Origin: a virus
IMG/VR virus record: IMGVR_UViG_3300044733_003944
Coordinates: 20,102 to 84,101 of that record
DNA length: 64,000 bases
Direction: 5' to 3' (one strand)
Positions 39,966 through 47,696 of this stretch are shown in pieces. Both the position numbers and the translations under genes were made by a program. The notes beneath the pieces were generated by a model. The model was not told the origin of the DNA. It did no database searches and was given only the letters and a program-made list of their open reading frames with translations. Position 1 is the first letter of the stretch; every line of letters begins with the position of its first letter.

Positions 39966-40139
39966 ATGAAATTAACAAAAGAACAAATTTTAGGAATTAC
40001 AAGACACGGGCTTACGTTTATTGGTGGTATTTTGGTAATGAAAGGTCTCGTTGACGAAACAACTGTTACTGAAATCGTTGGTGGTGTAATCACTTTAACA
40101 GGAACAATTTGGTCCATCATTGTTAAAAAACAAGCTTAA
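39966..40139 (+). CDS. Small hydrophobic protein (57 aa), holin-like
   Basis: ATG 39966, TAA 40137-40139, behind TATTTATA 39925-39932. Two hydrophobic segments separated by a short acidic turn ('GGILVMKGLVDETTVTEIVG'). Resembles small phage holins in size and layout. Lies close to the endolysin, consistent with a lysis module. Confidence 0.55.
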   Translation: MKLTKEQILGITRHGLTFIGGILVMKGLVDETTVTEIVGGVITLTGTIWSIIVKKQA

Positions 40140-40206
40140 TCTTAACAAAAATATATCCCCCTTCTTTATGTTGGGGGATATTTATTATATATAAAAAAAT
40201 TCATAT

Positions 40207-40809
40207 ATGTCTGAAATTGTAATCGCATTCATCACAGGGGTTTTAGGACCAATTTTACTAATTTACATCAAACATCTTTTGGATAAAAAGAAGAAAAAAC
40301 CTGATATGGTAATGGATACATTAAGGGTTAGTGAGTTGATAAATTCCAAAATTGAGCACATCAAAGAAGAATTTGATGCTGATAGAGTTTGGGTTTCACA
40401 ATTTCACAATGGAGGTAATTTTTATCCAACTGGAAAATCTATGGCGAAGTTTTCGATTATGTATGAAACAGTTGGACAATATGGTCAATCAGTTCAGACT
40501 AATTTTAAAAACATTCCTGTTAATTTATTTTCTAAATCAATAAATGAATTATTAAATAATGATTCAATTGAAATACCCGACTATACGGACGAAAAGATTC
40601 CAACTTTTGGATTGAAGTATGTTGCCGAAGAAACAGGATGTAAGTCTTCTTATTTATTTGCAATTAAAACAATTGAGGATAGATTCATTGGGATTTTATC
40701 GGTTGATTACACAAGAGATAAAAAAAGTCTAACTTCTGAAGAAATTATCCATCTTCAAGTTCATGCATCATCAATCGGTGGTGTTTTAATGAGTTATTTG
40801 AATCAGTAA
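40207..40809 (+). CDS. Membrane-anchored GAF-domain-like protein
   Basis: 200 aa. N-terminal membrane helix (VIAFITGVLGPILLIYI), basic linker, then a domain 'DADRVWVSQFHNGGNFY'...FGILSVDYTRDKKSLTSEE that fits a GAF fold. A sensor or adaptor at the membrane is possible. TATTTATT 40179-40186. Confidence 0.6.
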   Translation: MSEIVIAFITGVLGPILLIYIKHLLDKKKKKPDMVMDTLRVSELINSKIEHIKEEFDADRVWVSQFHNGGNFYPTGKSMAKFSIMYETVGQYGQSVQTNFKNIPVNLFSKSINELLNNDSIEIPDYTDEKIPTFGLKYVAEETGCKSSYLFAIKTIEDRFIGILSVDYTRDKKSLTSEEIIHLQVHASSIGGVLMSYLNQ

Positions 40810-40828
40810 AGATTTTTTCATATCTTTG
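40797..40828 (+). promoter_or_regulatory. Host-type promoter
   Basis: TTTG 40797-40800, 20 nt, TATCTTTG 40821-40828, 4 nt before ATG 40833, so the mRNA is nearly leaderless. Confidence 0.65.
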
Positions 40829-40832
40829 TGAT

Positions 40833-41321
40833 ATGAATATTTTCTTTTTAGATTTTGACACCAACAAATGTGCGAAATATCATTGTGATAAACACGTAGT
40901 TAAAATGATATTGGAAACCGCGCAACTTTTATGTGGCGTTCACCACACTACCCCCCAAGTCACCCCCCAAGTTCCCTACAAGTTATCACACAAAAATCAT
41001 CCTTGTGCTATTTGGGCTCGTGAGAGTTTGTCTAATTACTTATATCTATGTGATCTTGGTTTAGAGTTATGTAAAGAATATACTTATCGTTATGGTAAGA
41101 GACACAAATCTCAAGATGTTATTGAGTGGTGTTTAATTAATAAGCCAAACATCGTTGATAAAAACTTCACCACACCACCAAAGGCAATGCCTGACGAATA
41201 TAAAACAGGTGATGTTATTGAGTCCTACCGAAATTACTATCGTGGTGCCAAACGTGATTTTTGTAAATGGAAAAATAGAGAGGTTCCTGAATGGTTTTTA
41301 AATACTGAAGTATTTATATAG
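40833..41321 (+). CDS. Conserved phage protein (HxxKHVVKMILETAQLL family)
   Basis: 162 aa. Distinctive blocks: 'YHCDKHVVKMILETAQLL', YKLSHKNHPCAIWARES, LGLELCKEYTYRYGK and AMPDEYKTGD. I know this as a family frequent in marine phages and usually left without a function; a distant relation to pyrimidine-dimer glycosylase-type proteins is possible but unproven. Host-type promoter suggests early expression. Confidence 0.65.
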   Translation: MNIFFLDFDTNKCAKYHCDKHVVKMILETAQLLCGVHHTTPQVTPQVPYKLSHKNHPCAIWARESLSNYLYLCDLGLELCKEYTYRYGKRHKSQDVIEWCLINKPNIVDKNFTTPPKAMPDEYKTGDVIESYRNYYRGAKRDFCKWKNREVPEWFLNTEVFI

Positions 41322-41337
41322 AAATATATTTTCTATA

Positions 41338-42072
41338 ATGGTTTCAAGATCAGAATGCAGTAGTTCAAACCCATGTTCAAAATTTGGATCCACCGATAAT
41401 GGGTGTCTTCAAAATTTAAAAAAAGGTGAGGTTGGTTCAAGCAAATATGAATTGGCTTCTGAGGCTGCAGACGCACTCGAGATAATGTATGAAGACATGC
41501 CCGAAGACGTTCAAAAAGATTTAAAAATCTCAGATTCTTATCGTCCATTAAAAATCCAATGTAATATTTTCAATTTTGACACTTATGAAGAAACAGGAAA
41601 GAGAATTAAAATTGGGACTTCTAATGTTGCTGTGGCGGCTCCTGGAACGTCAAATCATGGTTGGGGTAGAGCATTAGACTTGTCGTCAAGAAAGGCTCAA
41701 CAGTGGATCAAAGACAATGGATATAAGTATGGTTGGTGTTGGGGTGAGGTTACATCGGAACCATGGCATTTTACTTACTGCGGACCAGGACCAAATAGAT
41801 CATCAAGATGTGATAGTTTTTGTAAGGGTAAAATGGAAATATCATCAACCGATACTTCCATTGATGACGAAGAAGAAGAAGGATCAATTGAAAAGGAAAC
41901 CACAACTGACAAAAAAACCAAATCTAACCAATCTTCATCAGCTTTGGGACCTATTGGTGATTTTTTAAATTTTCTTGGTATTGTAGGTGAGATGAAAGAG
42001 TCGATTGAAGAAAATGAAAATTTGAATGAAGAATTAAATAGAATTCACGATATTTTTAAAAAAATTCTTTAA
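41338..42072 (+). CDS. M15-family peptidase endolysin with helical C-terminal tail
   Basis: 244 aa. The Zn-peptidase core has 'GTSNHGWGRALDLS' (His and Asp ligands) and SEPWHFTYC (His ligand, Glu), as in VanY/L-Ala-D-Glu carboxypeptidases, so it cleaves peptidoglycan stem peptides. Multiple Cys near the N terminus. An acidic Ser/Thr linker leads to a C-terminal helix 'ENLNEELNRIHDIFKKIL' that looks like the class C leader found at other N termini. TATTTATA 41311-41318. Confidence 0.85.
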   Translation: MVSRSECSSSNPCSKFGSTDNGCLQNLKKGEVGSSKYELASEAADALEIMYEDMPEDVQKDLKISDSYRPLKIQCNIFNFDTYEETGKRIKIGTSNVAVAAPGTSNHGWGRALDLSSRKAQQWIKDNGYKYGWCWGEVTSEPWHFTYCGPGPNRSSRCDSFCKGKMEISSTDTSIDDEEEEGSIEKETTTDKKTKSNQSSSALGPIGDFLNFLGIVGEMKESIEENENLNEELNRIHDIFKKIL

Positions 42073-42128
42073 CTTTGTTGACACAACGAAATATTTATAT
42101 TATCATTTCACTATAAATAAAAAAGATT

Positions 42129-42275
42129 ATGAGTGAAGAACCAAAATTAGTTGAAATTTATTACTACTATAACAACGGAGTTCAAGTATGGACATCAAAT
42201 GAGACTTTCGCTAAAATAAGAGCGGTCCAATGTGGTAGTAAATTATATTTTGAAACCGTAGAAATTGCGGAATAA
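42129..42275 (+). CDS. Small protein (48 aa)
   Basis: ATG 42129 behind TATTTATA 42092-42099; encodes a Tyr-rich beta peptide (LVEIYYYYNNGVQVW). Clear promoter and start spacing support it. Unknown function. Confidence 0.5.
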   Translation: MSEEPKLVEIYYYYNNGVQVWTSNETFAKIRAVQCGSKLYFETVEIAE

Positions 42276-42302
42276 AAAAAATAAAAAAAAAATCACAAAG
42301 TG

Positions 42303-42334
42303 CTTGACAGATTAAAATAAATGTCTTAACTTTG
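42303..42334 (+). promoter_or_regulatory. Host-type promoter of long ncRNA 2
   Basis: CTTG 42303-42306, 20 nt, TAACTTTG 42327-42334. Confidence 0.75.
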
Positions 42335-42340
42335 TAAAAC

Positions 42341-43268
42341 AAATCGGAAAAGTCCGATACGTTCTTTGAAAAAATAGATTATCCATTCAGGTAAAAGTTT
42401 TGTCAGATTATTTGACAAGTAATTGGAATGAAATTTTCATCTTTTAACTGATAAAGATATTGGGCCGTGTATAGTCCATAAATAATCTACGAAAGTAGGA
42501 TAAAGTGAGTCATTTGTGTTAGATGATTTGCGGCTTCTTCGGGAGCTCGAGTACACAAGCGGGATACCGTTTAACCTTTAGTACCGAGGGCAACGCTGTA
42601 GGGAAAGTGGTTAGGTGATTTGGCGATGTGGGTCGTCAAATTGAGGTGGGAACACCAATAGGAATAACTCGTAGGAATATTTGCAAAACATGATATTATC
42701 CAATTTCATTATTGCGTGTTCCAATATAAAAGGATACTTAAAGCCGAAAGGTATGTTAGTGTACGAGTGGTGTCGTTACTAACCTTAATTTACTTCTACC
42801 AAGGAGTTAGTTTCGAAGTAGTCTTGAAATATGGAGATGGGGACATTTCACGGAGTAGTTGAGTATCGACTCGTTCAAAAGATGGGTTGGCTCGGTTGGC
42901 GGACCACTACTTCGATAATCCACGACACAAAACTTATTATTATTAATAACCATTAAGAATAAATTAAGGAAAAGTGTCCGTCAGGTTTGGATGAAAGGTG
43001 ACTACATAGTAATGAGCCGTTCATTGCACACAGAGATCCCAAGTCGATGTGTAATTATCCGAAAAACCTTTAGTCCCGCAAGGACGAGTTGGGGAGGCAT
43101 CCTCGAGAAGAGTAGATTAGGATGAGAGTAATTCAAACCTCAAGGAATGGTATACCTAAAAGACCGTCACTGAGAAATACTTCTCAAAAGGAAGTGGATA
43201 AGAGTAGAAACAATAATGACTCTAAAGGTTCTCACACAAACGTGTAATCTCAGCGTTTCTTTTTTTTA
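42341..43268 (+). ncRNA. Large structured non-coding RNA, candidate 2 (about 0.93 kb)
   Basis: A self-contained unit: promoter (42303-42334), boxA-like GTTCTTTGA (42361-42369), no ORF, terminator (43238-43268). Helices include CGGA-AAAG-TCCG, TTGTCA/TGACAA near 42399-42418, CTAC-GAAA-GTAG (42487-42498, GNRA loop), GCTTC-TTCG-GGAGC near 42531, GGAACAC 42649-42655 with GTGTTCC 42716-42722, TACTTC/GAAGTA, GTCC-CGCAA-GGAC and GAGG-CAT-CCTC. The size is like GOLLD-type giant phage RNAs; class assignment needs a covariance search. Confidence 0.7.
43238..43268 (+). terminator. Terminator of ncRNA 2
   Basis: AAACG/CGTTT stem followed by C and eight or more T. Confidence 0.6.
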
Positions 43269-43295
43269 AAATGGAGCCACCGGTAAAAAACATTA

Positions 43296-43317
43296 GGGAC
43301 GAATCGTCCCTTTTTTT
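43296..43317 (+). terminator. Second terminator
   Basis: GGGACGA-A-TCGTCCC with seven T. Confidence 0.8.
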
Positions 43318-43342
43318 ATGCCCAAAAATTTAAGTATAAAAA

Positions 43343-43364
43343 AACCCCATCCGAAGATGAGGTT
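43343..43364 (-). terminator. Terminator of tmRNA
   Basis: On the minus strand AACCTCATC-TTCG-GATGGGGTT followed by T-run, just after the tmRNA 3' end. Confidence 0.8.
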
Positions 43365-43369
43365 TCAAT

Positions 43370-43787
43370 TGGTGGACCTAGAGGGCTCCGACTCCCTCGT
43401 CCGGCTCGTTTTGTCAAAAAGACAACTACATGTTTAGGTTAAGGTTTTTCATACCTTCCAAAATATTTGGTTCCTATTTTGACATTGTCACCAAAAACTG
43501 TGTCGAGTTCACTTTTGTTACGGTAGCCCTCTGAACGAGACCGTTGTTTCCTTTTAGAGTGAAAACCAACTCATCTACGACTTCTGTTACTAGGTATCTG
43601 TCTGACCGACCCTCCGTTTCCGTATCTTATTAAGCTACAGTAACTTCAGAACCTCTTAGTAAACCAAGAGTTTCCATTTTGTTTAGCACATTGCCAGTTG
43701 TTTTCTAAGTCAGTTTTTAAAGAGATTAACTTAGTCCCTACATGCTTCTTTTATCCAACCAACGCCCGTCAAATCCGATATAGGCCC
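43370..43787 (-). ncRNA. ssrA: tmRNA (SsrA RNA)
   Basis: On the minus strand the 5' end GGGCCTA pairs with TAGGTCC near the 3' end, followed by A and encoded CCA. The 5' part contains GGATTTGACGGGCG (tmRNA consensus GGATTCGACGGG), then GCATGTAGG. A pseudoknot-like CTAAGT/ACTTAG precedes the coding part, and a T-arm-like GAGGG/CCCTC stem precedes the acceptor. Length about 418 nt. A frame ending GTAGCTTAATAA encodes a possible tag ending SEVTVA. Rescues stalled ribosomes and tags products for proteolysis (ClpXP/ClpAP). Confidence 0.85.
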
Positions 43788-43807
43788 ATATATCTTTAAT
43801 GACTATT

Positions 43808-43855
43808 TTCAAAGAACTATAGAACAAATATAATACAAAGATTTCACTTTGACAA
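43808..43855 (-). promoter_or_regulatory. Host-type promoter and boxA-like element of tmRNA
   Basis: On the minus strand: TTG (43855-43853), 20 nt, TATATTTG (43832-43825), then GTTCTTTGAA (43817-43808), the same arrangement as in front of ncRNA 2. Confidence 0.75.
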
Positions 43856-43870
43856 TATATTTATAAATAC

Positions 43871-45004
43871 ATGAGAAAAAGACTATTAATAGAAGAAGAT
43901 ATTGATGAACTTGAAGATTTCAGAAAAATTCTACTTTTAAATAAAAGAAAGTTAGACCATAATGATGTTGTTTTTTACAATTCTGAAGGTAAAGATTTCA
44001 GTGATATTATTGAAGTAACTCCCCATGGTCTATTGTTTCATTTTAATGATTTAGAAGAATTTTTAAAGTTTTTCTTTCAAGAAACATATAAAGAAGGTAC
44101 TGATGGTGAGTGGGACGCTGGAAATTACGATAGAATGTATTACGGAAATTGGGACTTTTATAGTGAGTGTCAAGATAGGGCGTACGATGATTGGGATGAA
44201 GGATATCAATTAAATTATTTTTGTGATTCTGCAATGTTAAAACTAAAACAACTTGCCGAGTTTTTAGACCCATCTACAAGTAAATATTTTGTAAAAACAA
44301 ATAATCGTGGTATAAGATATGATGGTGAAGGTAAACTACCAACGATATTGGATAAGTTTTTTCCTGGTCTTGGTGATAAAATTGATGAAATAGTTTGTAG
44401 AGGAAAAGATAGTGCAGTTTCTAGTGGAGCTCAAGAATTGATAGAAAATACTTATTGTGATGGTCTAAAACAATTTGGTATTGAAAATTGGGGTAGTAGT
44501 AGACTTACAAATTGTTTTAAAACTTACTTTATAAGTTGGGGTAATCTTGTTCAGTTGTATATAGATAAAGGGGACTTTGATGAGAATGTATTGGATCTAT
44601 TATTTAGCACAATCGAAAGGGGTTTTAATAATCATCCACCTGAGTATTATGAAATTGAATATAGTGTTTGGGATAATGAAATTTTTGAAAGTGAGACTTG
44701 TGAGAAACTTGAGGATCTGATGGATGAGTATATTGAAAAGGCTCACGAAGAAATTAACTCAGATTATATTGAGATAATGAGAAAACTTGGAGAATTGAAA
44801 TTATTTGTATTCAAACAATTACCTGATAAAAAACATTACCTTAAAGTTGAGAAAGTTGACCCTGAAACCCTTAAAGTGACATTTAGAGTTGGGACCTCAC
44901 GACAAAATTGGAACTCTAAAATGGGTGTTTCTGATGTTGATAGTGTGATTGCAATGGCAACTCAGCCAGGTTTATTTAACCCGACTGAGTATAGAATTAG
45001 TTAA
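43871..45004 (+). CDS. Large hypothetical phage protein
   Basis: 377 aa, acidic and Tyr/Asp-rich. The N terminus 'MRKRLLIEEDIDELEDFRKI' may be a divergent leader. The middle has a long Asp/Tyr/Trp segment (GEWDAGNYDRMYYGNWDFY). No known domain. TATTTATA 43858-43865. Its last bases overlap the stop of the convergent peptidase. Confidence 0.6.
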   Translation: MRKRLLIEEDIDELEDFRKILLLNKRKLDHNDVVFYNSEGKDFSDIIEVTPHGLLFHFNDLEEFLKFFFQETYKEGTDGEWDAGNYDRMYYGNWDFYSECQDRAYDDWDEGYQLNYFCDSAMLKLKQLAEFLDPSTSKYFVKTNNRGIRYDGEGKLPTILDKFFPGLGDKIDEIVCRGKDSAVSSGAQELIENTYCDGLKQFGIENWGSSRLTNCFKTYFISWGNLVQLYIDKGDFDENVLDLLFSTIERGFNNHPPEYYEIEYSVWDNEIFESETCEKLEDLMDEYIEKAHEEINSDYIEIMRKLGELKLFVFKQLPDKKHYLKVEKVDPETLKVTFRVGTSRQNWNSKMGVSDVDSVIAMATQPGLFNPTEYRIS

Positions 45005-46035
45005 TATTCGTCTAAAGAGTAACGGTTTTTTAAAATCTCATATAATTTATAACCATCTTCATTGTCAATATAAAGTTGGTTTTCGTCGTATAGATCTGAA
45101 ATTATTATACCATTCTTTTCTTCTATTACATCAACTGTGGATAATTGATGAACTTCATCATAAAAAGGTTTATCATCTTGAAAATCAAAAATGCTTGGTT
45201 GGGGTTTAATTTCTTCTTTGAACTCATATTTTTTTAAACCCAATTTATCAACCATGTTTTTTCCTGCAACAATTGCTCTTTCTACATCAGAAATACAAAC
45301 AAACTCATTTGACGTATGCATGTTATAATAACCACATGACATATTGATACAAGAAAAATCACCATATTGTTTAACCATCATAATATCGGTGTAAGGGTGG
45401 GATTGGACCATCATTTCATTTTCGAATCCTTCTGAGATTGCTTGTAACGCCAATGGAAAAAACTCACCATTCTTATCAAATAATACCGTTCCTGAACAAC
45501 TATAAGAAATCAAGTGATCACCAGGGGCATCATATTGGGTGCAATATCCAACATCTTTTAAAAAGTCCTTATCTAAGTTTCTTGACCCATGACAACCTGT
45601 TTCTTCGGAGACAAAAAATGCAACTTTTACTTTATCTAATTGTTTAAGTAATTCTAAACAAATAAAAATTCCACACTTATCGTCACCACCAATACCTGTT
45701 GGTTTATTTTCTTTTGTGTATGCCTTTAAACATAAAACTTGATCGGATCCAAAATCTTTTCCAAATGTGTATGGTCTAACAAGATATTCTTCTTCAACGA
45801 TAATCTCATCAACAAGATTATGAACCGTGTCGGTGTGTGAAATAAACATGGGATAAAATTCACTTTCATCTAATATTCCTTTTGTTACGTAGATGTTTTT
45901 ATGACCATCACATGCAATTTCAATACCTTCTATGTGTGAAAGTTCATTTAATATATAATCTACCATCTTATCTTCTTGATAAGTTTTGGTTGGAACCGAT
46001 AATAGTTCTTTGAGTTTTGTTGTGTTCATATTCAT
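45001..46035 (-). CDS. M20-family metallopeptidase (PepT/aminopeptidase-like)
   Basis: 344 aa. Zinc-ligand blocks in order: 'MFISHTDTVH' (His, Asp), GIGGDDKCGIF (bridging Asp), FFVSEETGCHGS (catalytic Glu pair), YTDIMM and YYNMHTSNEF (distal His). This is the M20/M28-like di-zinc exopeptidase pattern, closest in my reading to tripeptidase T. It could recycle peptides released by proteases during infection. Unusual cargo for a phage. It has no leader and no signal peptide. Confidence 0.85.
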   Translation of the reverse strand: MNMNTTKLKELLSVPTKTYQEDKMVDYILNELSHIEGIEIACDGHKNIYVTKGILDESEFYPMFISHTDTVHNLVDEIIVEEEYLVRPYTFGKDFGSDQVLCLKAYTKENKPTGIGGDDKCGIFICLELLKQLDKVKVAFFVSEETGCHGSRNLDKDFLKDVGYCTQYDAPGDHLISYSCSGTVLFDKNGEFFPLALQAISEGFENEMMVQSHPYTDIMMVKQYGDFSCINMSCGYYNMHTSNEFVCISDVERAIVAGKNMVDKLGLKKYEFKEEIKPQPSIFDFQDDKPFYDEVHQLSTVDVIEEKNGIIISDLYDENQLYIDNEDGYKLYEILKNRYSLDEY

Positions 46036-46094
46036 TTATACAAAAATAAATAAAATTTTTCAACTTAACAAAGTATTTATCAAATAAATTAGTT

Positions 46095-46592
46095 ATGAAT
46101 AGAAGTTTTAGTAAAATTAGACACATCCAAGAAGCAAACTTGATGTTGGAAAACAGAAGATTAGTGGAAAATAATAGATCATTTTTGACTGAACAAACTA
46201 TCGCAAACAACATAGCACCTTTGTTTGTGAATGAGTTTAATAGAGTTATGGCCGCATATAAAAAAGGAGACGCCAAAATACCAACTTATACAGCAAAATA
46301 TGAAAAAACTGATGACTATAAAGGAAAAATTGGTATTTATGCTGACGGCAAACTACAACTTACGTCTTTAAAAGATTTTGGAGTTGCGGTAACCGCACCA
46401 TTTTCAACAGGAACTAAAGATGAATATGGAACAGATATTGGTGTGTTAGATAAATTGATGTTATTTAGCACTGGATTACAAAGTCAAATAGATGGAATTC
46501 AAAATATTGATAATACTGTTAAATCATATTTGAAGACTGCGGTTAGAAGTGGTATAGACACAACTAAACTTAATTTCACACAAAAAAAATAA
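46095..46592 (+). CDS. Leader-bearing protein (class D)
   Basis: 165 aa. 'KIRHIQEANLMLENRRLVEN' matches the class D leader of the 7491 gene, with L-V-E and, further on, SFLTEQ (L-T-E near residue 33). The body is small soluble alpha/beta. TATTTATC 46074-46081. Confidence 0.68.
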   Translation: MNRSFSKIRHIQEANLMLENRRLVENNRSFLTEQTIANNIAPLFVNEFNRVMAAYKKGDAKIPTYTAKYEKTDDYKGKIGIYADGKLQLTSLKDFGVAVTAPFSTGTKDEYGTDIGVLDKLMLFSTGLQSQIDGIQNIDNTVKSYLKTAVRSGIDTTKLNFTQKK

Positions 46593-46622
46593 ACCCCAAT
46601 CCAAAACAGATCAGGGTTTAAG
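46592..46622. terminator. Bidirectional terminator
   Basis: AAACCC and GGGTTT arms between convergent genes. Confidence 0.55.
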
Positions 46623-46624
46623 GT

Positions 46625-47047
46625 TTAACAAGATTTAAAAATTTTAAATCTGTTTGCTTTCATAATTGTTGTTGAGAATTCAAAAAAACAATACCAAGTA
46701 ACACTTTCATTGGTTGGGTCCATGTTTATCAATAGACCATAATTAAGACCTTCTTGTAAAATCTGAACTTGTAAGAGATCTTCAGAAATCTTTTCAAATG
46801 ATATAGGTAACACACTTACGATCTCGTCTTCTCTATAAAATGAAGAGGTTTTTTCATTTAAGTCAAAAACATATTTTGTTTTAGAGTTGTCAATTTCAAA
46901 TATATAATCGGGATTCATTAACACAGAATCAACCGTGGTGTTTCTATAAGAAACAAAGTCCTGTTTTTCATATAACTCAACAATTAACTTTTGAGAGAAA
47001 GAAAAAAAAGAAAATGATAAAAGAATTAATAAAAGGTAAGTTTTCAT
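46625..47047 (-). CDS. Exported protein, unknown function
   Basis: 140 aa with a signal peptide (LLLILLSFSFFSFSQ, cleavage near residue 18). Beta-rich mature part with two Cys at the C terminus. TATCTTTG lies upstream on its strand (complement 47076-47083), so host-type expression is likely. Moron-like envelope or secreted protein. Confidence 0.55.
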   Translation of the reverse strand: MKTYLLLILLSFSFFSFSQKLIVELYEKQDFVSYRNTTVDSVLMNPDYIFEIDNSKTKYVFDLNEKTSSFYREDEIVSVLPISFEKISEDLLQVQILQEGLNYGLLINMDPTNESVTWYCFFEFSTTIMKANRFKIFKSC

Positions 47048-47152
47048 AGATATTGTTTTTTTGATGTTATTACTACAAAGATATATAAAAGTTTGAATAA
47101 AAAAAAAACTTTTTCTTTTTTTTTGTGTATTATATAATTAAATAAAAAACAT

Positions 47153-47656
47153 ATGAAAAAATTTTTAATATCAGAATCAGAAAAACAACGAATTTTGGGA
47201 ATGCACAAAAATGCAATTAGAAAAGAATATTTGACGGAGGATGATGTGGCTGCAAAACTTTCAGGTTTAATGAACAATATAGTTTCGGCTGCGAATACTG
47301 CAATAAACACGTATAATGGAGCTAATAATTCTAAAGTTCCAAATGTTACAATTACATCTCAAAATGACCCTAGTGAAATTAATTCTTTATTATATTCATT
47401 CAATATGAGTAATCAGTCGATTGGTGAGGTTAGTGATAAATACACTATTGGTAATTTATATCCCGCTGGTTGGCCCGAATTTGAAAAGAAAATTTATAAG
47501 TCGTTTAAACCTAGTGTAAATACGTTTTTATCAGATAAATTGGCAGCTAATGGGGTTCCAAAAGGAAATCAAACTGATTGGCAAAATAACGTCACTGGTG
47601 CTATATTTAAAGTCCTAAATAATTTTCAAGGTTTTAATAAACCTACTCAAAAATAA
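47153..47656 (+). CDS. Leader-bearing protein (class B)
   Basis: 167 aa. Leader 'LISESEKQRILGMHKNAIR' continues to KEYLTED, with L-T-E near residue 27, very close in form to the 7899 leader. The body is Asn/Ser-rich. No domain known. Confidence 0.7.
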   Translation: MKKFLISESEKQRILGMHKNAIRKEYLTEDDVAAKLSGLMNNIVSAANTAINTYNGANNSKVPNVTITSQNDPSEINSLLYSFNMSNQSIGEVSDKYTIGNLYPAGWPEFEKKIYKSFKPSVNTFLSDKLAANGVPKGNQTDWQNNVTGAIFKVLNNFQGFNKPTQK

Positions 47657-47668
47657 AAAAACAAAAAA

Positions 47669-47696
47669 CCCCATCCTTTAAGGTGGGGTTTCTTTT
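47669..47696. terminator. Bidirectional terminator
   Basis: AACCCCATCCT/AGGTGGGGTT hairpin followed by T-rich sequence. Confidence 0.75.

Noticed and set aside
42341-43268. rRNA or RNase P RNA
   Set aside because: No 16S/23S conserved segments and none of the RNase P universal core motifs were seen; boxA-like sequence alone is not evidence for rRNA.
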